From Bacteroidales bacterium (GTDB lineage: Bacteria; Bacteroidota; Bacteroidia; Bacteroidales; UBA1402): a stretch of DNA of 64,000 nt. The notes beneath the pieces were generated by a model. The model was given only the letters and a program-made list of their open reading frames with translations, was not told where the DNA came from and ran no database searches. The stretch lies in NCBI GenBank assembly GCA_017464285.1, contig JAFUDT010000013.1, forward strand, positions 1-64,000, read 5' to 3'. Shown here one piece after another: positions 6,057 to 15,278 of the stretch. Every line of letters starts with the position of its first letter. Within the stretch, counting starts at the first letter, position 1. Both the position numbers and the translations under genes were made by a program.

Positions 6057-8930
6057 ATGAAGAGACATGGTTTGACTGGAATTCTGGCCCTGCTGGCCAT
6101 AATTCTGCCGCCGGAGAGGGTTTTCCCGGCGCAATCCGGAACGCCTGCCTGGCCGGAAGTGAAGACAGAGTATTTGCCCGGCGTCCGCTGGTGGTGGATG
6201 GGCTCGGCCGTCGACAAGGATAACCTCACATGGAATCTGGAGTCGTTGCGTAAGGCTGGTATAGGCAGTGTGGAAATCACGCCCATCTATGGGGTCCAGG
6301 GTAACGAAGACAAGGAGATTCCCTATCTCTCTCCCCAGTGGATGGAAATGCTGCGCCATGTGCAACAGCAGGCCGGCCGGTTGGGTATGCTGGTCGATAT
6401 GAACGGCGGTACGGGCTGGCCTTTCGGTGGTCCGGACATCACCCCGCAGTATGCGGCTTCAAAGCAATTTATCCAACAATACGAAATTACCGCAAGAAAC
6501 ATCGCCAAGCCGGGTCGCAAGCCTGTCTATGACAACGTGGAAATACCCATAGAGATACAGGACGGCCGCCAAAAAGACATATCCACAGTCTCGGCCCTGC
6601 TCTTTGTCAGGGAGAACGGCTTTAGGGATGTCTTGCCCGCGGAAATGGTCAAGGATGGTGTCCTGAGCTTCGCTCCCTCCCAGAATGGACGGCTCTATGT
6701 GCTCTTTACGGGCAAGACCCGTCAAATGGTGAAACGATCGGCTCCGGGCGGTGAGGGTTTGGTGATGAATCATCTGTCCAAGGATGCCCTGAATCATTAT
6801 CTTGAACGCTTCGACCGGGCCTTCGCTCAAAGCGGGGTCTCCTGGCCGCATACCTTTTTCAACGATTCCTATGAAGTCTACGGGGCGGACTGGAGTGAAA
6901 ACCTGCTGGACGAATTCAAAGAACGCAGGGGTTACGATCTGAGGCGCTACCTGCCTGAATTCTGCGGGCAGGGCGATCCCCGTACCATCGCCAAAGTGGT
7001 CTGTGACTACCGGCAGACCATATCGGACATGCTGCTGTACAACTTCACGCTGCCCTGGACCGAGTGGGCGCACAGTCACGGGGTGACCACCCGTAATCAG
7101 GCCCACGGCTCCCCGGGCAATCTGCTGGATCTGTATGCCGCCATGGACATTCCAGAATGCGAGTCATTCGGCTGCACGCAGTTCGATCTGCCCGGTCTTC
7201 GCGTGGATAAGGACATCCGGCGCAACGATGCCGTGCCGGCGACGCTGCGCTATGCCTCTTCGGCGGCCCATGTGACGGGCAAGCCACTCACTTCGAGCGA
7301 AAGCATGACTTGGCTGACAGAGCATTTCCGCACCTCACTGGCCCTGATTAAGCCTGAAATGGACCTGCTTTTTGTCAACGGTGTGAACCGGGTGTTCTAC
7401 CACGGTTCGACCTATACTCCCAAAGAGGCCCCTTGGCCGGGCTGGCTGTTCTATGCTTCCATCATGGTCAATCCCAACAACAGTATCTTCCGCGACATAT
7501 CGGCCCTGAACGACTATATTACCCGTGTTCAGTCCTTTCTGCAGCAGGGAGAGCCTGACAACGAGCTGCTGCTTTATTTTCCGATCTACGATATCTGGGA
7601 GAAATACCGCAAGGGCAACTATATGACATTCGAGATTCACAAACTCGAGGACAAGCTGCCTCATTTTGAAAAGACCGTGGACGATATCCTGCGGCTGGGC
7701 TACGATCTGGACTATATTTCAGACAGTCAGCTCCGGCAGACGAGTTTCCGTCACGGACAGCTGCAGACTCCGGGAGGCTGCTACCGCAGTATCCTGGTAC
7801 CGGACTGCGAAGTCATGCCGCTGGAGACCTTGCAGCAGCTGCTGTCCTTGGCGGCAGACGGGGCCCGGATACTGTTCCTGGGCCGGCTGCCCGGGGAGGT
7901 GCCCGGACTCTTTGAGGCCTCCGTCCGCGAGGCGGAAATGGCCCGTCTATGGCAGGCTGCCGGAACGGGCCCTGTCCAGGACAAGCTACAGGTCTATCCC
8001 TATGGCAAGGGCTGCCTGATGACCGCTGCCACCTTGGAAGACTTGCTCCCGGAGGCTGGGCTGAGCCGTGAATCTCTCTCGGCCGATCATGGAGCCCGTC
8101 TGATCCGGCGTCGGCTGGAAGACGGCAGTGTCTATTTTGTCTCCATGCTCCAGAACCGCCGTTTGGATGCCTGGGTGAGTCTGGGACATGTTTTTGAGGA
8201 CCTGCATGTCTTCAATCCCATGACAGGAGTTACCGGCAGAGCAATGACGCGTGTTCAGGGAGGAAGGAAACAAGTGTATCTGCAACTCCAGCCCGGAGAA
8301 TCAATTATTTTGCGCTGCTATGACAAGGTAATGGCAGAGGTGCCGGTATATGCTGCTTATGAAAAGGCGGCCATGCCGCCTAAACTCCAGGCCCGCTATG
8401 GGGAGGCTATTCCCTTGGAAGGCAAGTGGCAGTTCCGTTTTAGCGAGGGCGCTCCAGTCATAGACGGGGTTTTCGACATGCCCGGTTGTCCGACCGACTG
8501 GACACGGCTGCCGGCCGATTCGGCCAAGTCCTATGCCGGAACCGGCCGCTATACGCTTCGTTTCAGGATGCCCAAAGCAACTGCCGACGACTGGTGTCTG
8601 GACTTCGGCAACGGACTCTATGAAAGTGCCCGTGTCTATGTCAACGGAGAGGAGGCGGGCCGTGTCTGGGCTCTGCCTTACCGGATCAATGTGGGGCACC
8701 TGCTCAAGCCCGGTCGGAAAAACCTGATCGAGATCGAGGTGACCAACATGCCGGCCAACCGTATTGCCGATTATGACAGAAGGGGAGTGAAGTGGCGCAT
8801 CTTCAAGGATATCAATATTGTGAGCGTCTTTTACAAACCTATCACTTTCGATGTGTGGGAAACCGTGCCGGGCGGGTTGACTGAGACGCCTTTCCTGGTG
8901 CCGCTCAGAAGACTGGAGAATAATGAATAA
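6057..8930 (+). CDS. GH106-type alpha-L-rhamnosidase
   Basis: 957 residues with a signal peptide ending near residue 25 (FPA-QS). The mature protein opens with VRWWWMGSAVDKDNL and then KAGIGSVEITPIYG, the entry pattern of GH106 enzymes, which cleave alpha-L-rhamnose from rhamnogalacturonan and related glycans. Residues ~45-700 form the catalytic region with its barrel. The C-terminal ~150 residues (from about LEGKWQFRF) are a galactose-binding-like beta-sandwich with YVNGEEAGRVW. Length is within the family range. It starts 11 bases after the nucleotidyltransferase and ends 15 bases before GH51, so the three are one transcript. Removal of rhamnose together with arabinose (GH51, GH127) points to pectin side chains. 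Catalytic glutamates were not individually assigned. Confidence 0.85.
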   Translation: MKRHGLTGILALLAIILPPERVFPAQSGTPAWPEVKTEYLPGVRWWWMGSAVDKDNLTWNLESLRKAGIGSVEITPIYGVQGNEDKEIPYLSPQWMEMLRHVQQQAGRLGMLVDMNGGTGWPFGGPDITPQYAASKQFIQQYEITARNIAKPGRKPVYDNVEIPIEIQDGRQKDISTVSALLFVRENGFRDVLPAEMVKDGVLSFAPSQNGRLYVLFTGKTRQMVKRSAPGGEGLVMNHLSKDALNHYLERFDRAFAQSGVSWPHTFFNDSYEVYGADWSENLLDEFKERRGYDLRRYLPEFCGQGDPRTIAKVVCDYRQTISDMLLYNFTLPWTEWAHSHGVTTRNQAHGSPGNLLDLYAAMDIPECESFGCTQFDLPGLRVDKDIRRNDAVPATLRYASSAAHVTGKPLTSSESMTWLTEHFRTSLALIKPEMDLLFVNGVNRVFYHGSTYTPKEAPWPGWLFYASIMVNPNNSIFRDISALNDYITRVQSFLQQGEPDNELLLYFPIYDIWEKYRKGNYMTFEIHKLEDKLPHFEKTVDDILRLGYDLDYISDSQLRQTSFRHGQLQTPGGCYRSILVPDCEVMPLETLQQLLSLAADGARILFLGRLPGEVPGLFEASVREAEMARLWQAAGTGPVQDKLQVYPYGKGCLMTAATLEDLLPEAGLSRESLSADHGARLIRRRLEDGSVYFVSMLQNRRLDAWVSLGHVFEDLHVFNPMTGVTGRAMTRVQGGRKQVYLQLQPGESIILRCYDKVMAEVPVYAAYEKAAMPPKLQARYGEAIPLEGKWQFRFSEGAPVIDGVFDMPGCPTDWTRLPADSAKSYAGTGRYTLRFRMPKATADDWCLDFGNGLYESARVYVNGEEAGRVWALPYRINVGHLLKPGRKNLIEIEVTNMPANRIADYDRRGVKWRIFKDINIVSVFYKPITFDVWETVPGGLTETPFLVPLRRLENNE

Positions 8931-8945
8931 AAAAAGGCTTGATAT

Positions 8946-10952
8946 ATGAAGTATTTATGGAAAACGGCCGTGTCGGCCATAATGGCGGGGTCGGTCTGCT
9001 GCCTGGCACAGGCCGGCTCCGAGAATCCGAAGGAAGCGACGGAGAGTTCCTCGATATTATGGGAAGTGAAGGCCAACAGGCCGGTGGCCCGGATCAATCC
9101 GGATATGTACGGCATCTTTTTCGAGGATATCAATTTTGCCGCAGACGGCGGACTGTATGCCGAACTTGTCAAGAATCGTTCTTTTGAGTTCCCCCAACAT
9201 CTGATGGGCTGGCGCAGTTTCGGACAGACGGAAGTGCTGACCGATGAAGCCCCTTTCCCGCGTAATCCGCATTATGTCCGGCTCAGCCCTTCGGGTCATG
9301 CCCATAAACTGACAGGCCTGGAAAATGAGGGATTCCGCGGCATGGGTTTCCACGCTGGCAAAGAATACCGATTCTCGGTCTGGGCCCGCAGCAGTTCGGA
9401 CGATGTCCAGAAACTCACCGTCACGCTCGTCAGTGCCGATGACCGGGAGATTGGGCGTGCCGACCTGACGGTAGAGGGCCGGCAGTGGAAGAAGTATTCA
9501 GCCCGGCTCAGGAGCCGGGCCACAGAGGCACAAGGCCGCCTGCGCGTTGTCTACGACCGTGGAAACAGTGGATATGCCGATGTGGAGCATATATCGCTCT
9601 TTCCGGCCGATACCTGGCAGGGTCACGAAAACGGCCTGCGTAGCGATTTGGCCCAGGCTTTGGCCGACCTGCACCCCGGGGTACTGCGTTTTCCTGGCGG
9701 CTGCATTGTCGAGGGGACCGATTTGGCCACCCGCTACCAGTGGAAGAACTCCGTCGGAGCCGTGGAAAACCGTCCGCTTAATGAAAACCGTTGGAACTAC
9801 ACTTTCCCGCATCGTATGTTTCCGGACTATTATCAGTCGTACGGTCTGGGCTTTTTCGAATTTTTCTGCCTGGCTGAGGAAATCGGTGCCGCCGCCTTGC
9901 CGGTCCTGAGCTGCGGACTGGCATGCCAGTTCCAGAATGATGACATGCGGGCCCATGTGCCCCTGGAGGATTTGCAGCCTTATGTCCAGGATGCGCTCGA
10001 TCTGATAGAGTTTGCCAATGGAAGCACGGATACCGAGTGGGGATCCCTACGGGCAGAAATGGGACATCCTGCGCCCTTCGGCCTGAAATACCTGGCTGTC
10101 GGCAACGAGCAATGGGGTAGAGAGTATCCCGAGCGCCTGGAAAAATTTGTGCAGGCTATCCGCCAAAACTGGCCTGATATCCAGATTGTCGGCAGTGCCG
10201 GCCCTTCGTCCGGCGGGGAACGGTTCAACTATCTGTGGCCGGAAATGCGTCGTCTGAAAGTGGATCTTGTCGATGAGCACTATTATATGTCTCCCGATTG
10301 GTTCCTGCAGAATGCAGGCCGTTATGACAGCTATGACCGCAAGGGGCCTAAGGTCTTTGCCGGTGAGTATGCGGCCCACGACTACGACCATGCCAAAGCC
10401 AACAATTTCAAGGCGGCGCTCTCAGAGGCATGTTTCATGACCGGTCTGGAACGGAATGCCGATGTGGTCAGGCTGGCCACCTATGCCCCCTTGTTTGCCC
10501 ACGTGGATGCCTGGCAATGGAATCCCGACCTGATCTGGTTCGACAACCTCAGGTCGTTCAGGACCCCCAACTGGTATGTCCAGCAGCTGTTCGCCTGCTA
10601 CCGGGGAACCGAAGTGCTGGCCGCCTACGGCCGTGACCGTCAGCCCCTGAAAGGGCAGCGCCAACTGTATGCTTCGGCCGTCCGCGACGGACAAGGCAAG
10701 AGACTGATTCTTAAAATCGGCAATAGCGGAGAGCAGATGCAGCGACTGGACATCCGGCTTTCCGGCCTGAAGAAATTCCGGCCTGAGGCTACCCTCATTC
10801 GTTTTCAGTCGGAGGAGTGGGATGCTGTCAATACCTTGGATGACCCGCAGCACATTGTGCCCCGGTCAGGCTCTTATATCCTGGAAGGACCGGCTTTCAG
10901 TTTCGAGGCGCCGGCCCGTTCGTTCAGCGTGCTGGTCATTTCTTTGGACTGA
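8946..10952 (+). CDS. GH51 alpha-L-arabinofuranosidase with carbohydrate-binding insert
   Basis: 668 residues. The signal peptide ends around AQAGS (residue ~24). The domain starts with the GH51 signature INPDMYGIFFEDINFAADGG. Residues ~100-220 form an inserted beta-sandwich of the CBM4/9 type. The barrel then shows LRFPGGCIVEG, the acid/base Glu388 in AVGNEQWG and the nucleophile Glu474 in FAGEYAAHD, both in standard contexts. A C-terminal beta domain closes the protein. GH51 enzymes release alpha-L-arabinofuranose from arabinan and arabinoxylan. It is the last gene of the operon and meets the TonB receptor gene tail to tail with 10 bases between them; I see no hairpin terminator there. Confidence 0.92.
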   Translation: MKYLWKTAVSAIMAGSVCCLAQAGSENPKEATESSSILWEVKANRPVARINPDMYGIFFEDINFAADGGLYAELVKNRSFEFPQHLMGWRSFGQTEVLTDEAPFPRNPHYVRLSPSGHAHKLTGLENEGFRGMGFHAGKEYRFSVWARSSSDDVQKLTVTLVSADDREIGRADLTVEGRQWKKYSARLRSRATEAQGRLRVVYDRGNSGYADVEHISLFPADTWQGHENGLRSDLAQALADLHPGVLRFPGGCIVEGTDLATRYQWKNSVGAVENRPLNENRWNYTFPHRMFPDYYQSYGLGFFEFFCLAEEIGAAALPVLSCGLACQFQNDDMRAHVPLEDLQPYVQDALDLIEFANGSTDTEWGSLRAEMGHPAPFGLKYLAVGNEQWGREYPERLEKFVQAIRQNWPDIQIVGSAGPSSGGERFNYLWPEMRRLKVDLVDEHYYMSPDWFLQNAGRYDSYDRKGPKVFAGEYAAHDYDHAKANNFKAALSEACFMTGLERNADVVRLATYAPLFAHVDAWQWNPDLIWFDNLRSFRTPNWYVQQLFACYRGTEVLAAYGRDRQPLKGQRQLYASAVRDGQGKRLILKIGNSGEQMQRLDIRLSGLKKFRPEATLIRFQSEEWDAVNTLDDPQHIVPRSGSYILEGPAFSFEAPARSFSVLVISLD

Positions 10953-10962
10953 CTGGAACTCC

Positions 10963-13431
10963 CTAATCGTCGTTGCCCGAATCTTCGTTATAATTGTCGT
11001 AGCCTCCTTCTTCACCCTCTTTTGCCTTCATTTTCTTGGGTTTGGGGGTCATGTTGCCGAAACTGTAGGTGACAGACAGCCTGATGCGGCGTCCGCCGAA
11101 CCAGCCGTAGGATTCCTGCCGGAAACCTGTCCCTGAGGTTTTGGAACGGAAGCTGAATGATTCGAGCAAATCTCTGACGTTCAGATTGATGCTGAAGTTT
11201 CCGATAGACTTTTTGACACCGGCGTCGATACGGTAGCCAGGCAGGCGGTAACCTTGTGCAATCAGTGTGCGGGCCCGGTAGTCACCGCGAACCTGGACCG
11301 TCCACAGCTTTGGCAGGGCCAGGTTGCCGATCATGCGGGCATTCCAGGTGAAGTTGCTTTCGCTGCCGCCGTGAATGTTCTGTGTCGTGCCGGCCGGTGT
11401 GAAATCCCAGCTGTCAAGCTGGTAATAGTAGAGATTGACCGTGGTGGTCAGGTCCAGCATGGTGAACAGTCTGTTTTTGACTACAAACTCGGTGCCGGCC
11501 GAGGTGGAACTGGCTACATTGTCAAATGTCGATTTCATGATGTTGCCGTCCAGGTAGCTGAGCCGCTGGATGACATCCTCGGCCGTCCGGTAATACGCTG
11601 ATACGGAGAGGGTGTGGTTTTCCCAACTCTTGATGTAGTTCAGCTCGTAGGCATTGGCCAGCTGCGGACGCAGCTGTGGGTTGCCGTAGGAGATATTGGA
11701 GGAGTCGGTGATGTTGACAAAGGAGTTGAGCTGTCCGCCCCAGGGACGCTGCGTGCGCCGTGTATAGTTGAGTTGAAGTTCGTTCTCACCTGGTAGCCGG
11801 TAGGTCAGGAAGACGGTCGGGAACAGATTGAAGTAGTCATCCTTGAAGGTGGGGGCGGTGGCCGCATCCTGCCAGTAACCAAGCGATTGGGTCTCTACAT
11901 GAGTGTTTTCACCGCGCAGGCCCACTTGATAACCGAAGTTTTCCAAGGTGCCGGAATAGGAGGCATACAGAGCCTGTACATCCTGGTTGTAGATGAATCT
12001 GTTCCATAGCTGGGTGTTGAGCTGGCGGTCGGCCTGGCTGCTGCCCGACCATGTCTCCGTGGGACTGTCTTCGCGCGAAAAGGTTCCTTTGTATCCGGCT
12101 TCGATTTTGCCGTAGCCCGGAATGCTGTTGGTATAGTCGATCTGGATGTCCCAGTTCTCGGGATCGATGTGCGTGGGCTGCCACTGGTAGGTATTGGAGG
12201 TCGAAGCGTCGGCAAACACTTTTTCCTGTTCATAGACCGTCTCGGATTCGCGTCCCCAGCTGTTGTAGGAACCTAGGAAGTCGATTTCGTGTTCTGCTCC
12301 GAATTTGTGGATATAGCCCAGTTCGACGTTGCCGCCCCTCATGTCCTGTTCAGAAGAAGAACTGCGGGTACTCGTGGCAAACTGGCCGGGAATGTTGCTC
12401 ACATAGCGGGTTTCAGTCCGGCTGTCACCGTTGCCGAACATTCCGAACGCTCCTACGCTCAGTTCGTCCTTTGGGGTGGGACGGTAGCTGAAACCGCCTC
12501 GGGCAAACAGGTTTCGTCCGAGTCCTTCTCCCTCGTTCTCCTGGTTCAGATAGGTATCGTCGCTGTTGATACGGTCTGTCCATCCGCCGTTGGTCCTGAG
12601 TCGCTGTCGGTAGCCCAGGCTGGCATAAAAGTCCATCTTGCCGGAATTGTAGTTGATGTTGGCACTGGCATTATGTGCCAGGGGAGAGCCTTTGTGATAG
12701 TTGGCACTGGCCTGGACGCTGCCGTAGTAGCCTGCACGGATATCGTCCTTGAGAACGATGTTGATGATACCGGCTGTACCTTCAGCACTGAAGCGTGCAC
12801 CGGGATTGGTGATGACTTCGATGCGCTCGATGTTTTCGGCCGGCAGCTGCTCGAGAATGTCTCCTCTGTTGTCAGAGGTCAGTCCGGAGGCCTTGCCGTT
12901 GATCCAGACAGTGACCGAGGAATTTCCCCTCAGAGAGATGGTACCTTCGTTGTCAACCTCGACTGAGGGTATGTTTTCCAGCAGATCCGAGGCTGAGGCT
13001 CCTTTGGAGGCTATGTCCTGGGCCACGTTGAAGACCTTGCGGTCGATGTCGAATTTCATGGTCGACTGCTGTCCGACAACCTGTACCTCGTTGATGAGCT
13101 TGGTATCCTCCTCCAGGCTGATGCGCCCTATATTGACAATGGTATTACCCACGCTGACACTGCGCTCGACGGTTTTATAACCCATAAAGGAAACGCTTAT
13201 CGTGTAGTCGCCTGCGTTGAGTCCTTCAATGAGAAAAACGCCCTTCTCATCGCTGGGACTGCCTCCGGCGAACTCGCCGCTCGGTTTTTCTCTGACGGAA
13301 ATATTGACGAATTCCAGTGCTTCCCTGGTACGGGCGTCTTGGACGATACCCCTGATTCCTCCCGGGGCGGGAGCAGCCGTAAGGCCGGTAAGGGCGCCGA
13401 ACAGCAGGATGATGGAGAACAGTTTTTTCAT
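10963..13431 (-). CDS. TonB-dependent outer-membrane receptor, no SusD partner
   Basis: 822 residues. A signal peptide (cleavage near TAAPA) is followed by a carboxypeptidase-regulatory-like beta-sandwich (about 22-105, GGIRGIVQDARTREALEFV), a plug domain (about 115-230, SDLLENIPSVEVDNEGTISL and VWINGKASGL) and a long beta-barrel of the outer-membrane barrel 3 family common in Bacteroidetes. After the last strand (RLSVTYSFGN) there is an acidic, lysine-rich tail of ~28 residues, so the barrel does not end at the C-terminus. No SusD gene is adjacent, so it is not a classical glycan-import pair; the ligand cannot be told. A near-match TACTTTCG lies on the minus strand at 13459-13466 without a clear -33 box. 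Confidence 0.85.
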   Translation of the reverse strand: MKKLFSIILLFGALTGLTAAPAPGGIRGIVQDARTREALEFVNISVREKPSGEFAGGSPSDEKGVFLIEGLNAGDYTISVSFMGYKTVERSVSVGNTIVNIGRISLEEDTKLINEVQVVGQQSTMKFDIDRKVFNVAQDIASKGASASDLLENIPSVEVDNEGTISLRGNSSVTVWINGKASGLTSDNRGDILEQLPAENIERIEVITNPGARFSAEGTAGIINIVLKDDIRAGYYGSVQASANYHKGSPLAHNASANINYNSGKMDFYASLGYRQRLRTNGGWTDRINSDDTYLNQENEGEGLGRNLFARGGFSYRPTPKDELSVGAFGMFGNGDSRTETRYVSNIPGQFATSTRSSSSEQDMRGGNVELGYIHKFGAEHEIDFLGSYNSWGRESETVYEQEKVFADASTSNTYQWQPTHIDPENWDIQIDYTNSIPGYGKIEAGYKGTFSREDSPTETWSGSSQADRQLNTQLWNRFIYNQDVQALYASYSGTLENFGYQVGLRGENTHVETQSLGYWQDAATAPTFKDDYFNLFPTVFLTYRLPGENELQLNYTRRTQRPWGGQLNSFVNITDSSNISYGNPQLRPQLANAYELNYIKSWENHTLSVSAYYRTAEDVIQRLSYLDGNIMKSTFDNVASSTSAGTEFVVKNRLFTMLDLTTTVNLYYYQLDSWDFTPAGTTQNIHGGSESNFTWNARMIGNLALPKLWTVQVRGDYRARTLIAQGYRLPGYRIDAGVKKSIGNFSINLNVRDLLESFSFRSKTSGTGFRQESYGWFGGRRIRLSVTYSFGNMTPKPKKMKAKEGEEGGYDNYNEDSGNDD

Positions 13432-13523
13432 TGGTCGGTGACTATGTCGTTTCGGCCGCGAAAGTACATTATTTCGAGGAAATAATTATATTAATATACA
13501 CTTGTGTGAGTTAAAAAAGACGA

Positions 13524-14162
13524 TTATTTCCCTTGTTTGAAATAATCGCAGCATCCGCTCAGGCCACATTGTCCGCACAGGGGACGGCGGGCCTGACAGA
13601 CATAGCGGCCGTGCAGGATGAGCCAGTGGTGGGCCAGGGGGAGCAGCTCTTCGGGGAAGTTGGCCATCAGTATTTTTTCGGTCTCCTCGGGCGATTTGGA
13701 GTTGCGGGTCAGGCCGATGCGGTTGGAGACCCGGAAGACATGGGTGTCCACCGGCATGGCCGGTTTGTCGAAGGCGCAGATGAGCATGACGCTGGCGGTC
13801 TTGCGTCCTACCCCTGGCAAACTGAGCAATTCCTCCATGGTCTGTGGTACCTGTCCGCCGTAGCGTTCTGTCAGCACACGGGCCATTTCGACCAGATGAC
13901 GTGCCTTGGCATTGGGGTAGGAGACGCTTCGGATGTATGGATAGACTGCCTGCGGCTCGCTGGCAGCCATCACCTCGGGGGTGGGGAAAGCCTCAAACAG
14001 GGCCGGAGTGACTATGTTGACCCGCTTGTCGGTGCATTGGGCCGAGAGAATGACGGCCACCAGCAACTGAAATGGATTCTGGAACTGCAGTTCCGTACCG
14101 GCATCCGGCATGGTGGCCGAAAACCAGTCAATCACCTGCCGGTATTTTTCTTGGCGGGTCAT
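13524..14162 (-). CDS. nth: Endonuclease III
   Basis: 212 residues, the normal size. It is the bifunctional DNA glycosylase/AP lyase that removes oxidised pyrimidines. The helix-hairpin-helix reads LPGVGRKTAS with catalytic Lys121, and the catalytic Asp139 is in PVDTHVFR. Cysteines 189, 196, 199 and 205 form the C-x6-C-x2-C-x5-C iron-sulfur loop. It begins 10 bases behind pheS on the same strand and is probably co-transcribed with it. A DNA-repair role unrelated to its neighbours is expected. Confidence 0.96.
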   Translation of the reverse strand: MTRQEKYRQVIDWFSATMPDAGTELQFQNPFQLLVAVILSAQCTDKRVNIVTPALFEAFPTPEVMAASEPQAVYPYIRSVSYPNAKARHLVEMARVLTERYGGQVPQTMEELLSLPGVGRKTASVMLICAFDKPAMPVDTHVFRVSNRIGLTRNSKSPEETEKILMANFPEELLPLAHHWLILHGRYVCQARRPLCGQCGLSGCCDYFKQGK

Positions 14163-14172
14163 GCTCGACTCA

Positions 14173-15192
14173 TCAATAGGCCGACTGGAACTCGCTCAGG
14201 AAGCGGACGTCGTTCTCGGAGAACATGCGCAGGTCCTTGACCTGGTATTTGAGGTTGGTAATGCGCTCTACGCCCATGCCCAGTGCAAAGCCGCTGTAAA
14301 CTTTGCTGTCGATGCCGCAGTTTTCCAGCACGTTGGGATCGACCATGCCGCAACCCAGGATCTCGACCCAGCCGGTGTTTTTGCAGAAGGCACAGCCTTT
14401 GCCACCGCAGATGTTGCAGGTAATGTCCAGCTCGGCTGAGGGTTCGGTGAAGGGGAAGTAGGAGGGACGCAGCCGGATTTTGGTCTGGCTGCCGAACATC
14501 TCCTTGGAGAAATACTCCAGGGTCTGGAGCAGATCGGCATAGGAAACACCCTTGTCGACATACAGCGCCTCGACCTGATGGAAGAAGCAGTGGGCCCGAT
14601 AGGAGATGGCCTCGTTGCGATAGACCCGTCCCGGGCAGATAATGCGTATGGGCGGCTGGGCCTTTTCCATGACCCGGGTCTGTACCGATGATGTGTGGGT
14701 GCGCAGGATGATGTCGGGATGCTGCTCGATGAAGAAGGTGTCCTGCATATCACGGGCCGGGTGCTCAGGCGGAAAATTAAGCGAGGAGAACACATGCCAG
14801 TCGTCCTCGATCTCGGGTCCTTCGGCAATGGTGAATCCGATATTCTGGAAAATGCGGACGATCTCGTTGCGGACAATCGACAGGGGGTGGCGGGTGCCCA
14901 GCGGAACGGGATAGGCCGAACGGCTGAAATCGGGTTCTTCCCGGGTCTCAGACTGGGTTTCAAGCGACGACTTGAGCTCATTGAGACGGTCCTGGGCAAG
15001 GTTCTTCAGCTCGTTGAGCTTCATGCCGACAGCCTTTTTCTGTTCGTTGGAGACTTCGCGGAAATCGTTGAAGAGCGCCGAAATGGCCCCTTTCTTACTC
15101 AGATACTTAATGCGGAGTTCTTCAAGTTCTTTGCTGTCTTTGGGCTGCCAGGCAGCCACTTCGTCCAATATCTTCTGTATCTTGTCTAGCAT
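14173..15192 (-). CDS. pheS: Phenylalanyl-tRNA synthetase alpha subunit
   Basis: 339 residues. An N-terminal coiled-coil arm (KDSKELEELRIKYLSKKG) precedes the class II synthetase core, with HCFFHQVEALYVD (motif 2 region) and GFALGMGVERI (motif 3) plus a Cys-rich insert CNICGGKGCAFC typical of this phylum. It charges tRNA-Phe with the beta subunit PheT, which is not in the window; separated pheS and pheT genes are usual in Bacteroidetes. A TATCTTTG element lies 26 bases upstream, in a region shared with divergent tilS. Confidence 0.97.
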   Translation of the reverse strand: MLDKIQKILDEVAAWQPKDSKELEELRIKYLSKKGAISALFNDFREVSNEQKKAVGMKLNELKNLAQDRLNELKSSLETQSETREEPDFSRSAYPVPLGTRHPLSIVRNEIVRIFQNIGFTIAEGPEIEDDWHVFSSLNFPPEHPARDMQDTFFIEQHPDIILRTHTSSVQTRVMEKAQPPIRIICPGRVYRNEAISYRAHCFFHQVEALYVDKGVSYADLLQTLEYFSKEMFGSQTKIRLRPSYFPFTEPSAELDITCNICGGKGCAFCKNTGWVEILGCGMVDPNVLENCGIDSKVYSGFALGMGVERITNLKYQVKDLRMFSENDVRFLSEFQSAY

Positions 15193-15213
15193 CTTGTGTG
15201 TTGATTTAACGCG

Positions 15214-15245
15214 ATTGCAAAGATACAGCTTTTTTGTTACTTTTG
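15214..15245. promoter_or_regulatory. Divergent promoters of pheS and tilS
   Basis: For tilS (+): ATTG (15214-15217), 20 bases, TACTTTTG (15238-15245), 34 bases before its ATG. For pheS (-): TATCTTTG read from 15225 to 15218, 26 bases before its ATG, without a clear TTTG upstream. The tilS -33 box directly abuts the pheS -7 box, so the two polymerases cannot bind together. Confidence 0.55.
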
Positions 15246-15278
15246 CTCTAAAATTTCAGGCAAAGCCAAAAGGGGTAC

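Noticed and set aside
10963..13431. SusC-type receptor of a utilisation locus
   Set aside because: No SusD follows and the barrel is of the outer-membrane barrel 3 type, so it is called only a TonB-dependent receptor.
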